From assembly GCA_002868905.1 (NCBI GenBank), contig PKUA01000028.1, forward strand, positions 40,207 to 104,206: a stretch of 64,000 nucleotides of DNA. Reading direction: 5' to 3'. Below are positions 1 through 8,367 of the stretch, piece after piece; the first letter of the stretch is position 1, and each line of letters starts with the position of its first letter. Under the pieces are notes generated by a model. It was given only the letters and a program-made list of their open reading frames with translations. It did no database searches and was not told the origin of the DNA. This DNA comes from Desulfuromonas sp. (GTDB taxonomy: Bacteria; Desulfobacterota; Desulfuromonadia; Desulfuromonadales; Geothermobacteraceae). Both the position numbers and the translations under genes were made by a program.

Positions 1-233
1 TCCGGTGTCTCCCCCTCCAGCGAGATCAGGTTTTCATCATGGCGGGTCAAGGAGTATGTCACTCCTTCGCCCACGACCTGGCAGGCGCTATCCCCTTGAC
101 TGTCCTGGTTTGCTCCAACCAGCTCCCTGGCCAGCTCACCTCCGGATAATTCCTGCTGGACATTGTCGCCTCTGTTCCCGTCACCGCAAGCAGCCAGCAG
201 AAAAACAAAAAGAAGACAGACATATCGTTTCAT
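1..233 (-). CDS. Lipoprotein, C-terminus outside the window
   Basis: This is an open frame read leftward from an ATG at 231-233 to the window edge without a stop. It begins MKRYVCLLFVFLLAACGD, a textbook lipoprotein signal: two basic residues, a hydrophobic stretch, then an LAAC lipobox with Cys at residue 16. A G-rich Shine-Dalgarno-like run lies just upstream. The visible mature part (about 60 residues) is polar and I do not recognise a domain. The product should be membrane-anchored and face the periplasm or outer membrane. It diverges from the 2-oxoglutarate dehydrogenase genes, so they share the roughly 250-bp region between them. Function unknown. Confidence 0.7.
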   Translation of the reverse strand, partial: MKRYVCLLFVFLLAACGDGNRGDNVQQELSGGELARELVGANQDSQGDSACQVVGEGVTYSLTRHDENLISLEGETP

Positions 234-395
234 CAAGACCCCCCTGACTCTGCAACCTGCTTTTTCCAAAAAGCTTTAAAAACCAATTTAGTCCGTTTAA
301 ATGGCCAAGTCAAAGAACCTTTGCATCAACCCGAACCATTCAAAACTGATTAATTGCCGGGACCTTGCTAATTCATCCGTTTAGCGACAAGAGCT

Positions 396-423
396 TTGAA
401 ACATCGGCTTCTCTTGGTATACT
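396..423 (+). promoter_or_regulatory. Sigma-70-type promoter for sucAB
   Basis: A -35 box TTGAAA at 396-401 is separated by 16 bp from a -10 box TATACT at 418-423. The predicted transcription start is near 430, which falls after the upstream TTG at 424. This supports the ATG at 487 as the true start of sucA. Confidence 0.55.
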
Positions 424-486
424 TTGGCCTCAATTCAACCCGTTAAACTATACTGTCACGTCTTCCCCAGGACCGGACATTCGCCT

Positions 487-3168
487 ATGCCACCACGTTT
501 ATCCAACTTCGATCCGGAATGGCTGGAACAACAATTCCTGCGCTGGCAAGCCGATCCGAACTGCGTTCCAACAGACCTGGACAACCTGTTCAGCGGCTTC
601 GTCATCGGGGAAGACGGCCAGCCCGATCCGAGCGGTGAGCAGGCGGTCAAACAGGCCGGGGTTCAGTCACTGATTTACCGCTATCGGGACATCGGTCACC
701 TGCAGGCCCATACCGACCCTCTCAATCCGCCACCGGGACCCCACCCGTTGCTGGCACTCGAAAATTTCGGTCTGGAGGAGGAAGATCTCGACCGCTCTTT
801 CGTCACCCGCGACCTCTTCACGGAACCGGCCACCCTGCGCCAGATCCTGGACAAACTGCAGAATACCTATTGCCGGACAATGGCGATCGAGTTCATGCAT
901 ATCCAGGATCCGGCGGAAAGGGAGTGGCTGAAACAGCAGATGGAGCCGTTCGACAACCGCCCGGAGTTCAGCAGGGCCGAACGACTGAGCATCATGCAGA
1001 AGTTGCAGGAAGCCTCTCTTTTCGAACTTTTTCTGCATCGGAAATTCCTCGGCCAGAAGCGCTTCTCCCTCGAGGGGGGGGAGGTGATGATTCCGCTGCT
1101 GGAACACCTGGTCCGGCAGGCCGCGGCCACCGGCATGCGCGATCTGGTCCTCGGCATGGCCCATCGCGGTCGGTTGAATGTTCTGGCCACCATTTTCGGC
1201 AAACCGTTTGCCACCATTTTCGCCGAATTCGCCGACAACATCGAGATGGCGTTCGTCGGCGACGGTGACGTCAAGTACCACAAGGGGTATTCGAGCGACC
1301 GGCAATTCCCCGGCGGACATAACCTGCATCTCTCCATCAGCCCCAACCCGAGTCACCTCGAGGCGGTCAACCCGGTCGTCCTCGGCAAATGCCGCGCCCG
1401 CCACAGCAACTACGGCCCGGGCGGCAAACAGAGAGTCGTGCCGGTGCTGATCCATGGCGACGCCGCCTTCGCCGGACAGGGGATGGTGACCGAGACTCTC
1501 AACCTCTCGCAACTGGACGGCTACCAGGTCGGTGGCACCATTCATATCGTACTCAACAACCAGATCGGTTTTACCACCGCGCCGGCCCAGGCCCGCTCCA
1601 CCCAGTATGCGACCGATGTCGCCAAAATGCTGATGGTGCCGATTTTCCACGTCAACGGCGAAGATCCGGAAGCAGCGGTCTTTGCTGCCACCCTCGCCCT
1701 GAACTATCGCCAGAAATTCGGCAAGGACGCGGTGATCGAAATTCTCTGCTTCCGCCGCCAGGGGCACAACGAAGGCGACGAACCGGCGTTTACCCAGCCG
1801 CTGATGTATGACAAGATCCGCCAGTGTCAGCCGGTCCACGAGGTCTATGCCGAGACCCTGCAACAGGCAGGGGTCAGCGCCGAAGAGATCGAGCGTCAGG
1901 CCGATGTCATCAATCAGCGCCTGGAAGCAGCCCTTGCCCACCCGGTCGCCGAACCGGAACACGGTTACCTCGGCAAGTGGCGTAACGTTGCAAGAGACTA
2001 TGCTAGACCATCCGTGATGACCGGGACCGACGGCAAGACCCTGCAAAGCCTCGCAACTCGACTGACGTCTCTACCCGAAAATTTCAACGCGCATCCCAAA
2101 ATCGCCAAGTTGCTGGAGAAGAGACGGGAGACCGTCCTCTCCGGCAGTGAGATCGACTGGGGGACAGCCGAGGCTCTCGCCTTCGCAACCTTGCTGGTCG
2201 AAGGGGTCCCGATTCGGCTTTCCGGCGAGGACTCTCGACGTGGCACCTTCAATCATCGCCACGCAGTGCTGGTCGACCAGAAGAGCGGACGACTTCACAT
2301 GCCGCTGGCGTTCCTGGCCAAGGGGCAGGCAACGATGCAGGTATTCGACAGCATGCTGTCGGAAAACGCCGTCCTCGGCTTCGATTTCGGTTTTTCCCTC
2401 GACATGCCGGCAGGTCTGACCATCTGGGAAGCCCAGTTCGGCGACTTCGCCAACGGCGCACAGGTGATTATCGACCAGTTCATCGCCAGCAGCGGCACCA
2501 AGTGGGACCGCACCAGCGGCCTGGTCATGTTCCTCCCCCACGGCTACGAGGGGCAGGGAGCGGAGCACTCCAGCGCCCGCATCGAACGTTACCTGCAGCT
2601 CTGCGCCGAGAACAACATGCAGGTCGCCTACCCGAGCACCCCGGCGCAGATGTTCCACCTGCTGCGACGCCAGGTCAAGGTTCCATGGCGCAGGCCCCTG
2701 GTTATTTTCACGCCGAAGAGCCTGCTCAGGCTGCCGGCCTGCCGCTCGCGCCTGTCCGACTTCTGCCACCACGGCTTCCGGGAGATCCTGCCGCTGGAGA
2801 CCGAACCTGGCCGGGTGCGCACTGTGCTGCTCTGCAGCGGGAAAATCTATTATGAGCTGCTGGAGCGGAAGCAGGCGGATCAGCGTGAGGACGTGGCCAT
2901 CGTCCGCATCGAACAACTCTACCCATTTGAAAAAGAGTCACTCAAGGAAGTGCTGGCACAGTATGCCAAAATGCGGGACGTGGTCTGGGTCCAGGAGGAA
3001 CCTGCCAATGCCGGTGCCTGGAGCTTTCTCCGTACGCAGTTGGCCGACATCCTGGGGAAAGAACCCCTGTATGTCGGCAGGCCGGCCATGGCCACGACCG
3101 CCGTCGGTAGCCATCGCCTGCATGGCCAGGAGCAGAAGAAACTGATCAGTAAAGCATTCGGCATTTAA
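487..3168 (+). CDS. sucA: 2-oxoglutarate dehydrogenase E1 component
   Basis: This is the thiamine-diphosphate-dependent decarboxylase of the 2-oxoglutarate dehydrogenase complex (TCA cycle, cytosol). It decarboxylates 2-oxoglutarate and reductively succinylates the E2 lipoyl group. It has 893 residues from the ATG at 487, near the usual length of about 930. Family hallmarks seen: an N-terminal FDPEWLEQQF segment, GMAHRGRLNVL, the SPNPSHLEAVNPVV stretch with the substrate-binding His, HGDAAFAGQGMV, and LNNQIGFTT in the TPP/Mg region, followed by the transketolase-like pyrimidine domain (LPHGYEGQGAEHSSAR). The frame stays open upstream to a TTG at 424, but the predicted promoter ends at 423, so ATG 487 is preferred. 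sucB starts 28 bp downstream, so the two are one operon. No E3 gene (lpd) is present in the window. Confidence 0.93.
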   Translation: MPPRLSNFDPEWLEQQFLRWQADPNCVPTDLDNLFSGFVIGEDGQPDPSGEQAVKQAGVQSLIYRYRDIGHLQAHTDPLNPPPGPHPLLALENFGLEEEDLDRSFVTRDLFTEPATLRQILDKLQNTYCRTMAIEFMHIQDPAEREWLKQQMEPFDNRPEFSRAERLSIMQKLQEASLFELFLHRKFLGQKRFSLEGGEVMIPLLEHLVRQAAATGMRDLVLGMAHRGRLNVLATIFGKPFATIFAEFADNIEMAFVGDGDVKYHKGYSSDRQFPGGHNLHLSISPNPSHLEAVNPVVLGKCRARHSNYGPGGKQRVVPVLIHGDAAFAGQGMVTETLNLSQLDGYQVGGTIHIVLNNQIGFTTAPAQARSTQYATDVAKMLMVPIFHVNGEDPEAAVFAATLALNYRQKFGKDAVIEILCFRRQGHNEGDEPAFTQPLMYDKIRQCQPVHEVYAETLQQAGVSAEEIERQADVINQRLEAALAHPVAEPEHGYLGKWRNVARDYARPSVMTGTDGKTLQSLATRLTSLPENFNAHPKIAKLLEKRRETVLSGSEIDWGTAEALAFATLLVEGVPIRLSGEDSRRGTFNHRHAVLVDQKSGRLHMPLAFLAKGQATMQVFDSMLSENAVLGFDFGFSLDMPAGLTIWEAQFGDFANGAQVIIDQFIASSGTKWDRTSGLVMFLPHGYEGQGAEHSSARIERYLQLCAENNMQVAYPSTPAQMFHLLRRQVKVPWRRPLVIFTPKSLLRLPACRSRLSDFCHHGFREILPLETEPGRVRTVLLCSGKIYYELLERKQADQREDVAIVRIEQLYPFEKESLKEVLAQYAKMRDVVWVQEEPANAGAWSFLRTQLADILGKEPLYVGRPAMATTAVGSHRLHGQEQKKLISKAFGI

Positions 3169-3196
3169 ACCTGCCGTCATCAACAAGGAATCTGCC

Positions 3197-4342
3197 ATGA
3201 AAGTCATTGTGCCGGAAGTCGGGGAGTCAATTTTCGAAGCAACCATCGCCAAGTGGCATGTCGGAAACGGCAGCCAGGTGGCCAAGGATGACCTGCTCTG
3301 CGAACTCGAGACCGACAAAATCTCCCTTGAAATTCATGCGGAAGCGGCCGGGGTCCTCACCCAACAAGCGAAAGAGGGGGAAACCGTGAAAATCGGCGAC
3401 AAAATCGCCGAAATCGATGGCGACGAGGTCGAGGAGGCAAAGACGGAAGACCCGGCTGGGAAGAAAGAGGGAAAACCGGCCGAAACCTCCAAAACGAAGT
3501 CGTTACCAAAAGACAAAAAAACGGTTGCTTCAAAACCGACCGAAAAAGAAACGCCAGTCCGAAGCAAGGCACAGACCGAAGAGGCCCCAAAGCCGATTCC
3601 GGATGCAAAAATCGACCTGCCGGAAGCTCCGGATGACGACCGGATCAGGAGAGTCCCCATGACCTCTCTGCGGCGCAAAGTCGCCGCCCACCTGCTGGCA
3701 GCCCGCCAGCAAACCGCCATGCTGACCACCTTCAACGAAGCGGACATGACCGCGCTGCAAGAGTTGCGGAAGTCCGAGCAGATGAACTTTCAAAAAAAAT
3801 TCGACATCAAGCTCGGCCTGATGTCCCTGTTTGTCAAGGCGACCGTATCGGCACTGCAGGACTATCCCGAAGTCAATGCCCGAATCGACGGCAACGACAT
3901 CGTCTACCAGGACTTTTACGACATCGGTATCGCCATCGGCGCCGAGAAAGGGCTGGTGGTCCCGGTCCTTCGCTCGGTCGACCAGCTCTCATGCGCCGAG
4001 ATCGAAAAGAACATTAAGGCATTCGCCGACAAGATCGCCGAAAACAAGCTGACCCTGGACGACCTGAAGGGGGGAACCTTCTCCATCAGCAACGGCGGGG
4101 TCTACGGCTCGGTCCTCAGCACGCCGATCCTGAATCCCCCGCAGACCGCAATCCTCGGCATGCACGCGATCAAGGACCGGCCTGTCGCCATCGATGGCAA
4201 AGTCGTGATCCGACCCATCATGAACCTTGCTCTCTCATACGATCATCGCCTGGTCGACGGACGTCAAGCTGTCGGGTTCCTCCGTCACATCAAGGAATTC
4301 ATCGAGGCGGTGGACAAATCCGCGCTCGACCTCAAAGGATAG
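3197..4342 (+). CDS. sucB: Dihydrolipoamide succinyltransferase (E2), no subunit-binding domain
   Basis: The E2 core transfers the succinyl group from lipoyl-lysine to CoA. It has 381 residues. Residues 1-76 are a lipoyl domain with the acceptor Lys41 in ETDKIS. Residues about 77-148 are a Lys/Glu/Pro-rich flexible linker. From about residue 150 (RRVPMTSLRRKVAAHL) runs the trimeric catalytic domain, ending with the active-site motif YDHRLVDGR (HxxxDG). The roughly 35-residue peripheral subunit-binding domain that normally lies between linker and core, and docks E3/E1, is not visible: no ASPAxRRLA-like helix and no GTGxxGR motif. The catalytic domain looks intact. Co-transcribed with sucA. Confidence 0.92.
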   Translation: MKVIVPEVGESIFEATIAKWHVGNGSQVAKDDLLCELETDKISLEIHAEAAGVLTQQAKEGETVKIGDKIAEIDGDEVEEAKTEDPAGKKEGKPAETSKTKSLPKDKKTVASKPTEKETPVRSKAQTEEAPKPIPDAKIDLPEAPDDDRIRRVPMTSLRRKVAAHLLAARQQTAMLTTFNEADMTALQELRKSEQMNFQKKFDIKLGLMSLFVKATVSALQDYPEVNARIDGNDIVYQDFYDIGIAIGAEKGLVVPVLRSVDQLSCAEIEKNIKAFADKIAENKLTLDDLKGGTFSISNGGVYGSVLSTPILNPPQTAILGMHAIKDRPVAIDGKVVIRPIMNLALSYDHRLVDGRQAVGFLRHIKEFIEAVDKSALDLKG

Positions 4343-4548
4343 CCCCTGACCGGGGGACAGCATCCAACAATCGTCGCCGTAAGATGCCTGGTGCCTCCCC
4401 GAACTGCAGGTTCAGAGGGTTGTTTCGGACAGGTACCTAGATAATAGGGAAAATGACCAAGAGAGGTAAAAAGAGTAGAAAGAAAGCCCCTGCGGTCGGT
4501 ATCCAAAGGGATCGCTTAATCTGTGGGGAAAATGATTTATTGGGCTAT
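4343..4548. other. Intergenic region after sucB
   Basis: No convincing gene. Short open frames on both strands overlap the sucB tail or run into the downstream terminator. A 12-bp word, GGTTGTTTCGGA, at 4418-4429 recurs in the same orientation at 5257-5268, so it flanks the IS30 remnant and the YqaE-like gene. It may mark an old insertion, but a 12-bp match could be chance. Confidence 0.3.
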
Positions 4549-4584
4549 AATCCCCCTAGTCTTCGAGATTAGGGGGATTTTTTC
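4549..4584 (+). terminator. Rho-independent terminator
   Basis: A 10-bp stem (AATCCCCCTA paired with TAGGGGGATT), a 10-nt loop and a run of T residues. It is about 200 bp past sucB and is the best candidate for the end of the sucAB transcript. Confidence 0.7.
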
Positions 4585-4713
4585 GTGCCTACCACTAAGG
4601 AGCAGATTCGAGAAGCAGTGCATCGTTTAAATCATAGGCCGCGCAAATTCCTAAACTATCAAACTCCCCATGAGGTCTTCTGTCAAATCATGGGTGGTGC
4701 ACTTGCAAATTGA
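4585..4713 (+). pseudogene. IS30-family transposase remnant (C-terminus)
   Basis: The frame from GTG 4585 to TGA 4713 encodes 42 residues. Its second half, NHRPRKFLNYQTPHEVF, matches the C-terminal signature of IS30-family transposases (LNxRPRKxLxYxTPxEVF). Nothing upstream encodes the catalytic DDE core, and the coding start lies right against a terminator hairpin, so this is a decayed 3' fragment. Its presence suggests past insertion and deletion between sucB and the beta-propeller gene. I did not identify the inverted repeats of the element. Confidence 0.7.
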
Positions 4714-4895
4714 AACGACCAACCCTGCAATCCAAAGCATTGCCAGGATACGTCAAAGGTGCTGGAACGTCAAAATTAGGGTTATTCGAAATATTATGTC
4801 CAAAAGTTTTGACCACCCAAAAAGGATTGATGTGGTCGATTCACGAAAAGCCCCTGACTGACACACCCAGAAAAATCGGTCTCAACAAAAACCCT

Positions 4896-5054
4896 TCACC
4901 GCTTGGCAATGATCCAAACCGCATGCACAATCCCCGGAATATATCCGAGCAATGTCAGCAGAATATTGATCCAGAAGGCGCCGCCGATCCCCACCTGGAG
5001 AAACACCCCGAGCGGGGGAAGGATGATTGCTATGATAATGCGTAAAAAATCCAT
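4896..5054 (-). CDS. YqaE/Pmp3-family small membrane protein
   Basis: A 52-residue protein from the ATG at 5052-5054 to TGA at 4896-4898. It has two hydrophobic helices: FLRIIIAIILPPLGVFLQVG and FWINILLTLLGYIPGIVHA. The family pattern PPLGVFLQVG...FWINILLTLLGYIPGIVHAxW is unmistakable for UPF0057 (YqaE/Pmp3/PMP3). Members are stress-induced plasma-membrane proteolipids linked in yeast and plants to membrane potential and salt tolerance; the bacterial role is poorly known. It lies alone, between the IS30 remnant and a terminator hairpin. Confidence 0.88.
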   Translation of the reverse strand: MDFLRIIIAIILPPLGVFLQVGIGGAFWINILLTLLGYIPGIVHAVWIIAKR

Positions 5055-5146
5055 ATTCGCACCTTTCCCGGTTTTGATTTAATAATTATTTCCGTTCCCA
5101 CATCTTACCAAAAAGGGCCTTCTCCGCGCTCTCCCGAGAGAAAAAC

Positions 5147-5178
5147 AAAAAAATGGCGGAGTCAAAGACTCCGCCTAA
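5147..5178 (-). terminator. Terminator of the beta-propeller gene
   Basis: A perfect 9-bp stem, GGCGGAGTC/GACTCCGCC (5155-5163 and 5167-5175), with a 3-nt loop. On the minus strand it is followed by a T-rich tail. It lies about 110 bp beyond the stop of the 5291 gene. Confidence 0.75.
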
Positions 5179-5185
5179 ATAAAGA

Positions 5186-5239
5186 CCTCGCAACTGGCAT
5201 ATATTCGCCCGACATAGCGCCCTCCCAGGTGTTGCGAGG
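5186..5239. repeat. Interrupted inverted repeat, possible structured RNA
   Basis: CCTCGCAACTGG at 5186-5197 can pair with CCAGGTGTTGCGAGG at 5225-5239, leaving a 3-nt bulge and a loop of about 27 nt. It lies between the terminator at 5147 and the stop codon at 5291, so it would be in the 3' untranslated region of the minus-strand gene. I do not recognise an RNA family. Confidence 0.35.
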
Positions 5240-5290
5240 CCTTGAAATGCACCCACGGTTGTTTCGGAGAGGACTGTCTGTATAAAGAAC

Positions 5291-7297
5291 CTAAGGCAGT
5301 ATCAACTCGTTCGTTGTGGTGGAGATCTGCTCCACCACCGCTGAACGAACCACCTCAGGAGTAATTGCGTGGATGTCATCACCGATGAACACCCCGCGTG
5401 CCCAAGGAACCGGGAAGGTCGGGACAGAACCGCCCAAGGTCGTGTCTATCCTCCCCTGCAATTCGAAACCGTTATCCGGTGTCACCCGGTAGACATAGAG
5501 TCCGCGGAAAGAGAACTCCCCATAGCTCCAGGGGGCCTCCGGCGGCGCCGTGTATTCCAGCAGTGTGACCGGCAGAGCCAACAGGTTCCGCTCCGTCCAG
5601 AATCCGAACGCCTTGTGGTCCTGCAACGCTTCCGACTCGGTGCCGCGATCGCCGATCTTGGCACTGTGCAAAAGGGTCGGTTGTGCGAAGTTGCTGACAT
5701 CGAAGATCGAGAGTTGCAACCCCTGGTAGTAGACCACGTCACCCGAGAGTGCCGTGTCCTTGCCGATGGTCAGCAGGTGGTTCTCATCCAGTGGATGGAT
5801 GTAATCAGAATAGCCCGGCACCTTGAGTTCCCCGATGACCTTAGGGTCGCTCGGATCGGAAAGGTCGAGGGTGAGCAGCGGGTCGATCCGTTTGAAGGTC
5901 ACCAGGAAACCGCGCTCGCCGATGAAGCGGGAGGCATAGATCTTCTCTCCCGGGGCGAGCCCTTCAAGCTTGCCGATCACCGCCAGGTCCGTACCGTCTG
6001 CCTGCAGGCAGTAGACATTGTTGCTCCAGGAACTGCCCCAGTTGAATCCGGTCGTCGTGGCGACGCGCAACACGCCTTCGGCCTCGCCGAAAGAAAACTG
6101 GTTGAGCACCCAGCCGGGAACCGTACCGCTCGCCTCGTAACTGACAACCGGCTGACTCAGGTCGAACTTGTGAACCTTGACCGTCTCGTCCCGCCCGTCA
6201 AACAGCCCGGTGTACCCCTGAGATGCGAGGTAGAGCGACTCCTGCGAAGCATAGACCAGGTGCGCATCGAGAACCGCGCCCAGAGAAGCGAACGACTGTC
6301 CGGGCTGGTCGAGGTCGAAGCTGACCAGGCTGATAATGCTGCCCCCTTCGGCAGCCTCCGGCGCGAGGAAGTCTTCGGTCGCGACGACACGACCGCTGCC
6401 GAGCAGCTGGCCGTTGCCGTCCCGATGCTCGAACATCGGCAGCAGGTTTTCAAGCGGGACGCCCTCAAGCTCGTTACGGTTGCTGGCAACCACCGCATCA
6501 TAGCTCTCCCTGTTGCCGTCGAAGTTCTGCTGCAACGGTGGCAGATCGGGCCAGAACTGCTGGACCAGGTGCAAACGGTTGCCAATCCGGCGGGAGGAAA
6601 CCAGGTTCCCATCGAAGATCCAGTCAGCCGTCACCTGCGGGGCAGCGCGGTCGGCAATGTTGACCATCAGCAGCCCGGTCTTCACCTCGACCGGCAGCCA
6701 GTAAGGCATGCCGACCCGGAGCGTCGGCTCCGGCAGGCCGATTCCTCCCGGCCAAGGATAACCGCCCCCGCCAACGGGGACGTACAGGACGACCAGGAGG
6801 TCGTCGTAGAGATAAAGAGATGAGACCGTCCCGGGAGCCTTCACCTGGGATACCAGTGTGGCCCCGGCTCCGGCCTCGGTCCTGGCGATGGCAACCGTCT
6901 CACCGCGGGCGATGTAAATATGCTCACCGTCGGTCTTAACCTTGTCGGCCTCGTCGACGCCCGTTTCCTGAAGATTGGTTTCACTGTAGCCCGACTCGGA
7001 CGAACCGCCGTCGAGCCCGGAGGAATTGCCCGGCGCCTCGGCGGCGGCGACCGCCTGGAGAGCACCGTCGACATCGCTGGCCGGCAGAACGCTCGACGCG
7101 AGTCCGTCCTTGAGGTACTTCTCCAGGTCGCTATCGCTCGAGAAGGAGGATGACATTCCGGGGTTGCCGACCTCGGACCCACCCCCGCCGGAGCAGGCGG
7201 ACAGCAAGACGAAGAGCAGCACCGGGATGACGCACCACATGAATTGGCCCATGGCGCTGCGAGCGGTCCGCAGAGATGATCTAAGCTCAACTCTCAT
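5291..7297 (-). CDS. Beta-propeller domain lipoprotein (Beta_propel family)
   Basis: The start is taken at ATG 7297, where translation couples to the upstream regulator: its stop at 7287 lies inside this frame, an 11-nt overlap. This gives 668 residues. After a short charged leader, MGQFMWCVIPVLLFVLLSAC forms a lipoprotein signal with an LSAC lipobox, followed by a Gly/Ser linker. Then come a DLEKYL segment, a SETNLQETGVDEADKVKTDG motif and repeated beta-rich blades (ADKVKTDGEHIYIARG, LSDPSDPKVIGELKVPGYSDYIHPLDE). This matches the family of secreted proteins with a C-terminal beta-propeller (PF09826-like, VDEADxVKTDG signature). It is probably an outer-surface or periplasmic anchored protein. 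Function is unknown; the coupled regulator suggests its expression is controlled directly. Confidence 0.8.
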   Translation of the reverse strand: MRVELRSSLRTARSAMGQFMWCVIPVLLFVLLSACSGGGGSEVGNPGMSSSFSSDSDLEKYLKDGLASSVLPASDVDGALQAVAAAEAPGNSSGLDGGSSESGYSETNLQETGVDEADKVKTDGEHIYIARGETVAIARTEAGAGATLVSQVKAPGTVSSLYLYDDLLVVLYVPVGGGGYPWPGGIGLPEPTLRVGMPYWLPVEVKTGLLMVNIADRAAPQVTADWIFDGNLVSSRRIGNRLHLVQQFWPDLPPLQQNFDGNRESYDAVVASNRNELEGVPLENLLPMFEHRDGNGQLLGSGRVVATEDFLAPEAAEGGSIISLVSFDLDQPGQSFASLGAVLDAHLVYASQESLYLASQGYTGLFDGRDETVKVHKFDLSQPVVSYEASGTVPGWVLNQFSFGEAEGVLRVATTTGFNWGSSWSNNVYCLQADGTDLAVIGKLEGLAPGEKIYASRFIGERGFLVTFKRIDPLLTLDLSDPSDPKVIGELKVPGYSDYIHPLDENHLLTIGKDTALSGDVVYYQGLQLSIFDVSNFAQPTLLHSAKIGDRGTESEALQDHKAFGFWTERNLLALPVTLLEYTAPPEAPWSYGEFSFRGLYVYRVTPDNGFELQGRIDTTLGGSVPTFPVPWARGVFIGDDIHAITPEVVRSAVVEQISTTTNELILP

Positions 7298-8147
7298 CGG
7301 CAACTCCATCCGCCACGGCAAGAGCCCGGGCAAGTGGGAACGCCTGGATGTTAACCTGGACCACCTGGTCGACACCCTCTTCCGCACGCGCCATCTCGAG
7401 CAGTTCTTTGCGAAAAGCCACAATCTTTTTCTTCAGGGCCGGCAGCCGGTCACGGCTGACGGTGAGAGTCAGGGCGCTGATGTCACGCTCTTCGGCATTG
7501 AACCGCTCAATCGCCTGGCTGCCGAGGGGAATCATCTCGCGGTGGAAATTCGCAACGCAAAGAGACTGGACCTCGGCTCCGGTGGTAACAACCGCATCTT
7601 TTTTCTGCCAGCGCCCCTGCTCGTCCTGCTCAATCAGGTTGAGTTCAACGAGGACGCCGAGCGCTTTTTCGGCCTGTTTGGAAGTAATCGCCGGGTCGAG
7701 GCGCTGCGCCATTTCGGACGGGGTCAGCCTCCCACCTTCCCAGACGGCGACCTCGCGGATCGCCGGCACGTACCAGTTGGAAAAATAATCGTATTCGGCC
7801 TTGCGCAATTTCCGCACCGTCGCACCCTTTTTCAGCGACAGCAGCTTGCGGTAAAACTCGTCCCGTTCCCAGTGATTCTGGGCCTGGTTCATCAGCACCA
7901 GGCATTCGAGGTAGTCGCGCTCTTTGGCCGTCAGGCCAAAACCCTTGGCGACCTTCCTGACACTGGTCGGGGATAGGTTGCGCTTTCCTTCGATGACAAG
8001 CTGGAGAAAATTCGGGGAGGAAAAACCGGCACGGCCGGCCAGGAAACGGTGGGAAAAATGGCTCTCGGTCGCCTTGCAGAAGGCGAACATATCCCGCAGG
8101 AACTCGCGGTAATCAAGATAATCAGCGATTTGCGGTCGGTCGGCCAT
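7287..8147 (-). CDS. TIGR02147-family (DUF4423) transcriptional regulator
   Basis: 286 residues from the ATG at 8147, which has GAGGA seven bases upstream; in-frame ATGs at 8171 and beyond have weaker sites. The N-terminus IADYLDYREFLRDMF and the helix-turn-helix-like segment FSSPNFLQLVIEGKRNLSP are characteristic of the TIGR02147 family. The C-terminal DUF4423 region contains FYRKLLSLKK, YDYFSNWYVPAIREV and an alpha-rich tail. These cytosolic proteins are usually found beside genes for secreted proteins, as here with the beta-propeller lipoprotein it overlaps by 11 nt. Inverted repeats upstream (8258-8273, 8353-8367) are candidate operators for autoregulation. Confidence 0.82.
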   Translation of the reverse strand: MADRPQIADYLDYREFLRDMFAFCKATESHFSHRFLAGRAGFSSPNFLQLVIEGKRNLSPTSVRKVAKGFGLTAKERDYLECLVLMNQAQNHWERDEFYRKLLSLKKGATVRKLRKAEYDYFSNWYVPAIREVAVWEGGRLTPSEMAQRLDPAITSKQAEKALGVLVELNLIEQDEQGRWQKKDAVVTTGAEVQSLCVANFHREMIPLGSQAIERFNAEERDISALTLTVSRDRLPALKKKIVAFRKELLEMARAEEGVDQVVQVNIQAFPLARALAVADGVADES

Positions 8148-8257
8148 CAACGCATCCTCGAACAGCATCATGCCGCCCAACTGGGGCCAGCATGACAACA
8201 ATGTCTGCGTTTCTACCAAATCTCCCCTGAAAAGTAAAGGGCGAAATTAACTTTTTT

Positions 8258-8273
8258 GTATTCTATTGAATAC
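8258..8273. promoter_or_regulatory. Palindrome, candidate operator
   Basis: GTATTC-TATT-GAATAC is a perfect 6-bp inverted repeat about 110 bp upstream of the regulator start, in an AT-rich promoter-like region. A related, looser repeat (GAATA-N5-TATTC) occurs at 8353-8367. The common GAATA/TATTC half-site suggests one binding protein, most simply the adjacent TIGR02147 regulator. Confidence 0.4.
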
Positions 8274-8352
8274 ATGCCACAATAGCAAATAACTGAAATA
8301 TAGGTATTTTTTGATCTATTTAAAAAAATCAATAATCAGTGAGTCATTTTTT

Positions 8353-8367
8353 GAATACGATTTATTC
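8353..8367. promoter_or_regulatory. Second inverted repeat, candidate operator
   Basis: GAATA-N5-TATTC shares its half-site with the palindrome at 8258-8273, about 95 bp away. It is listed as a possible second site for the same regulator. Confidence 0.3.

Noticed and set aside
667..2046. Long minus-strand open frame (459 codons) antisense to sucA
   Set aside because: It lies entirely inside a clearly conserved 2-oxoglutarate dehydrogenase gene and is the usual consequence of GC-biased third positions. No domain signature, no start site.
4453..4572. Small 39-codon frame MTKRGKKSRKKAP...
   Set aside because: It has no ribosome-binding site, ends inside the terminator hairpin and has no recognisable family.
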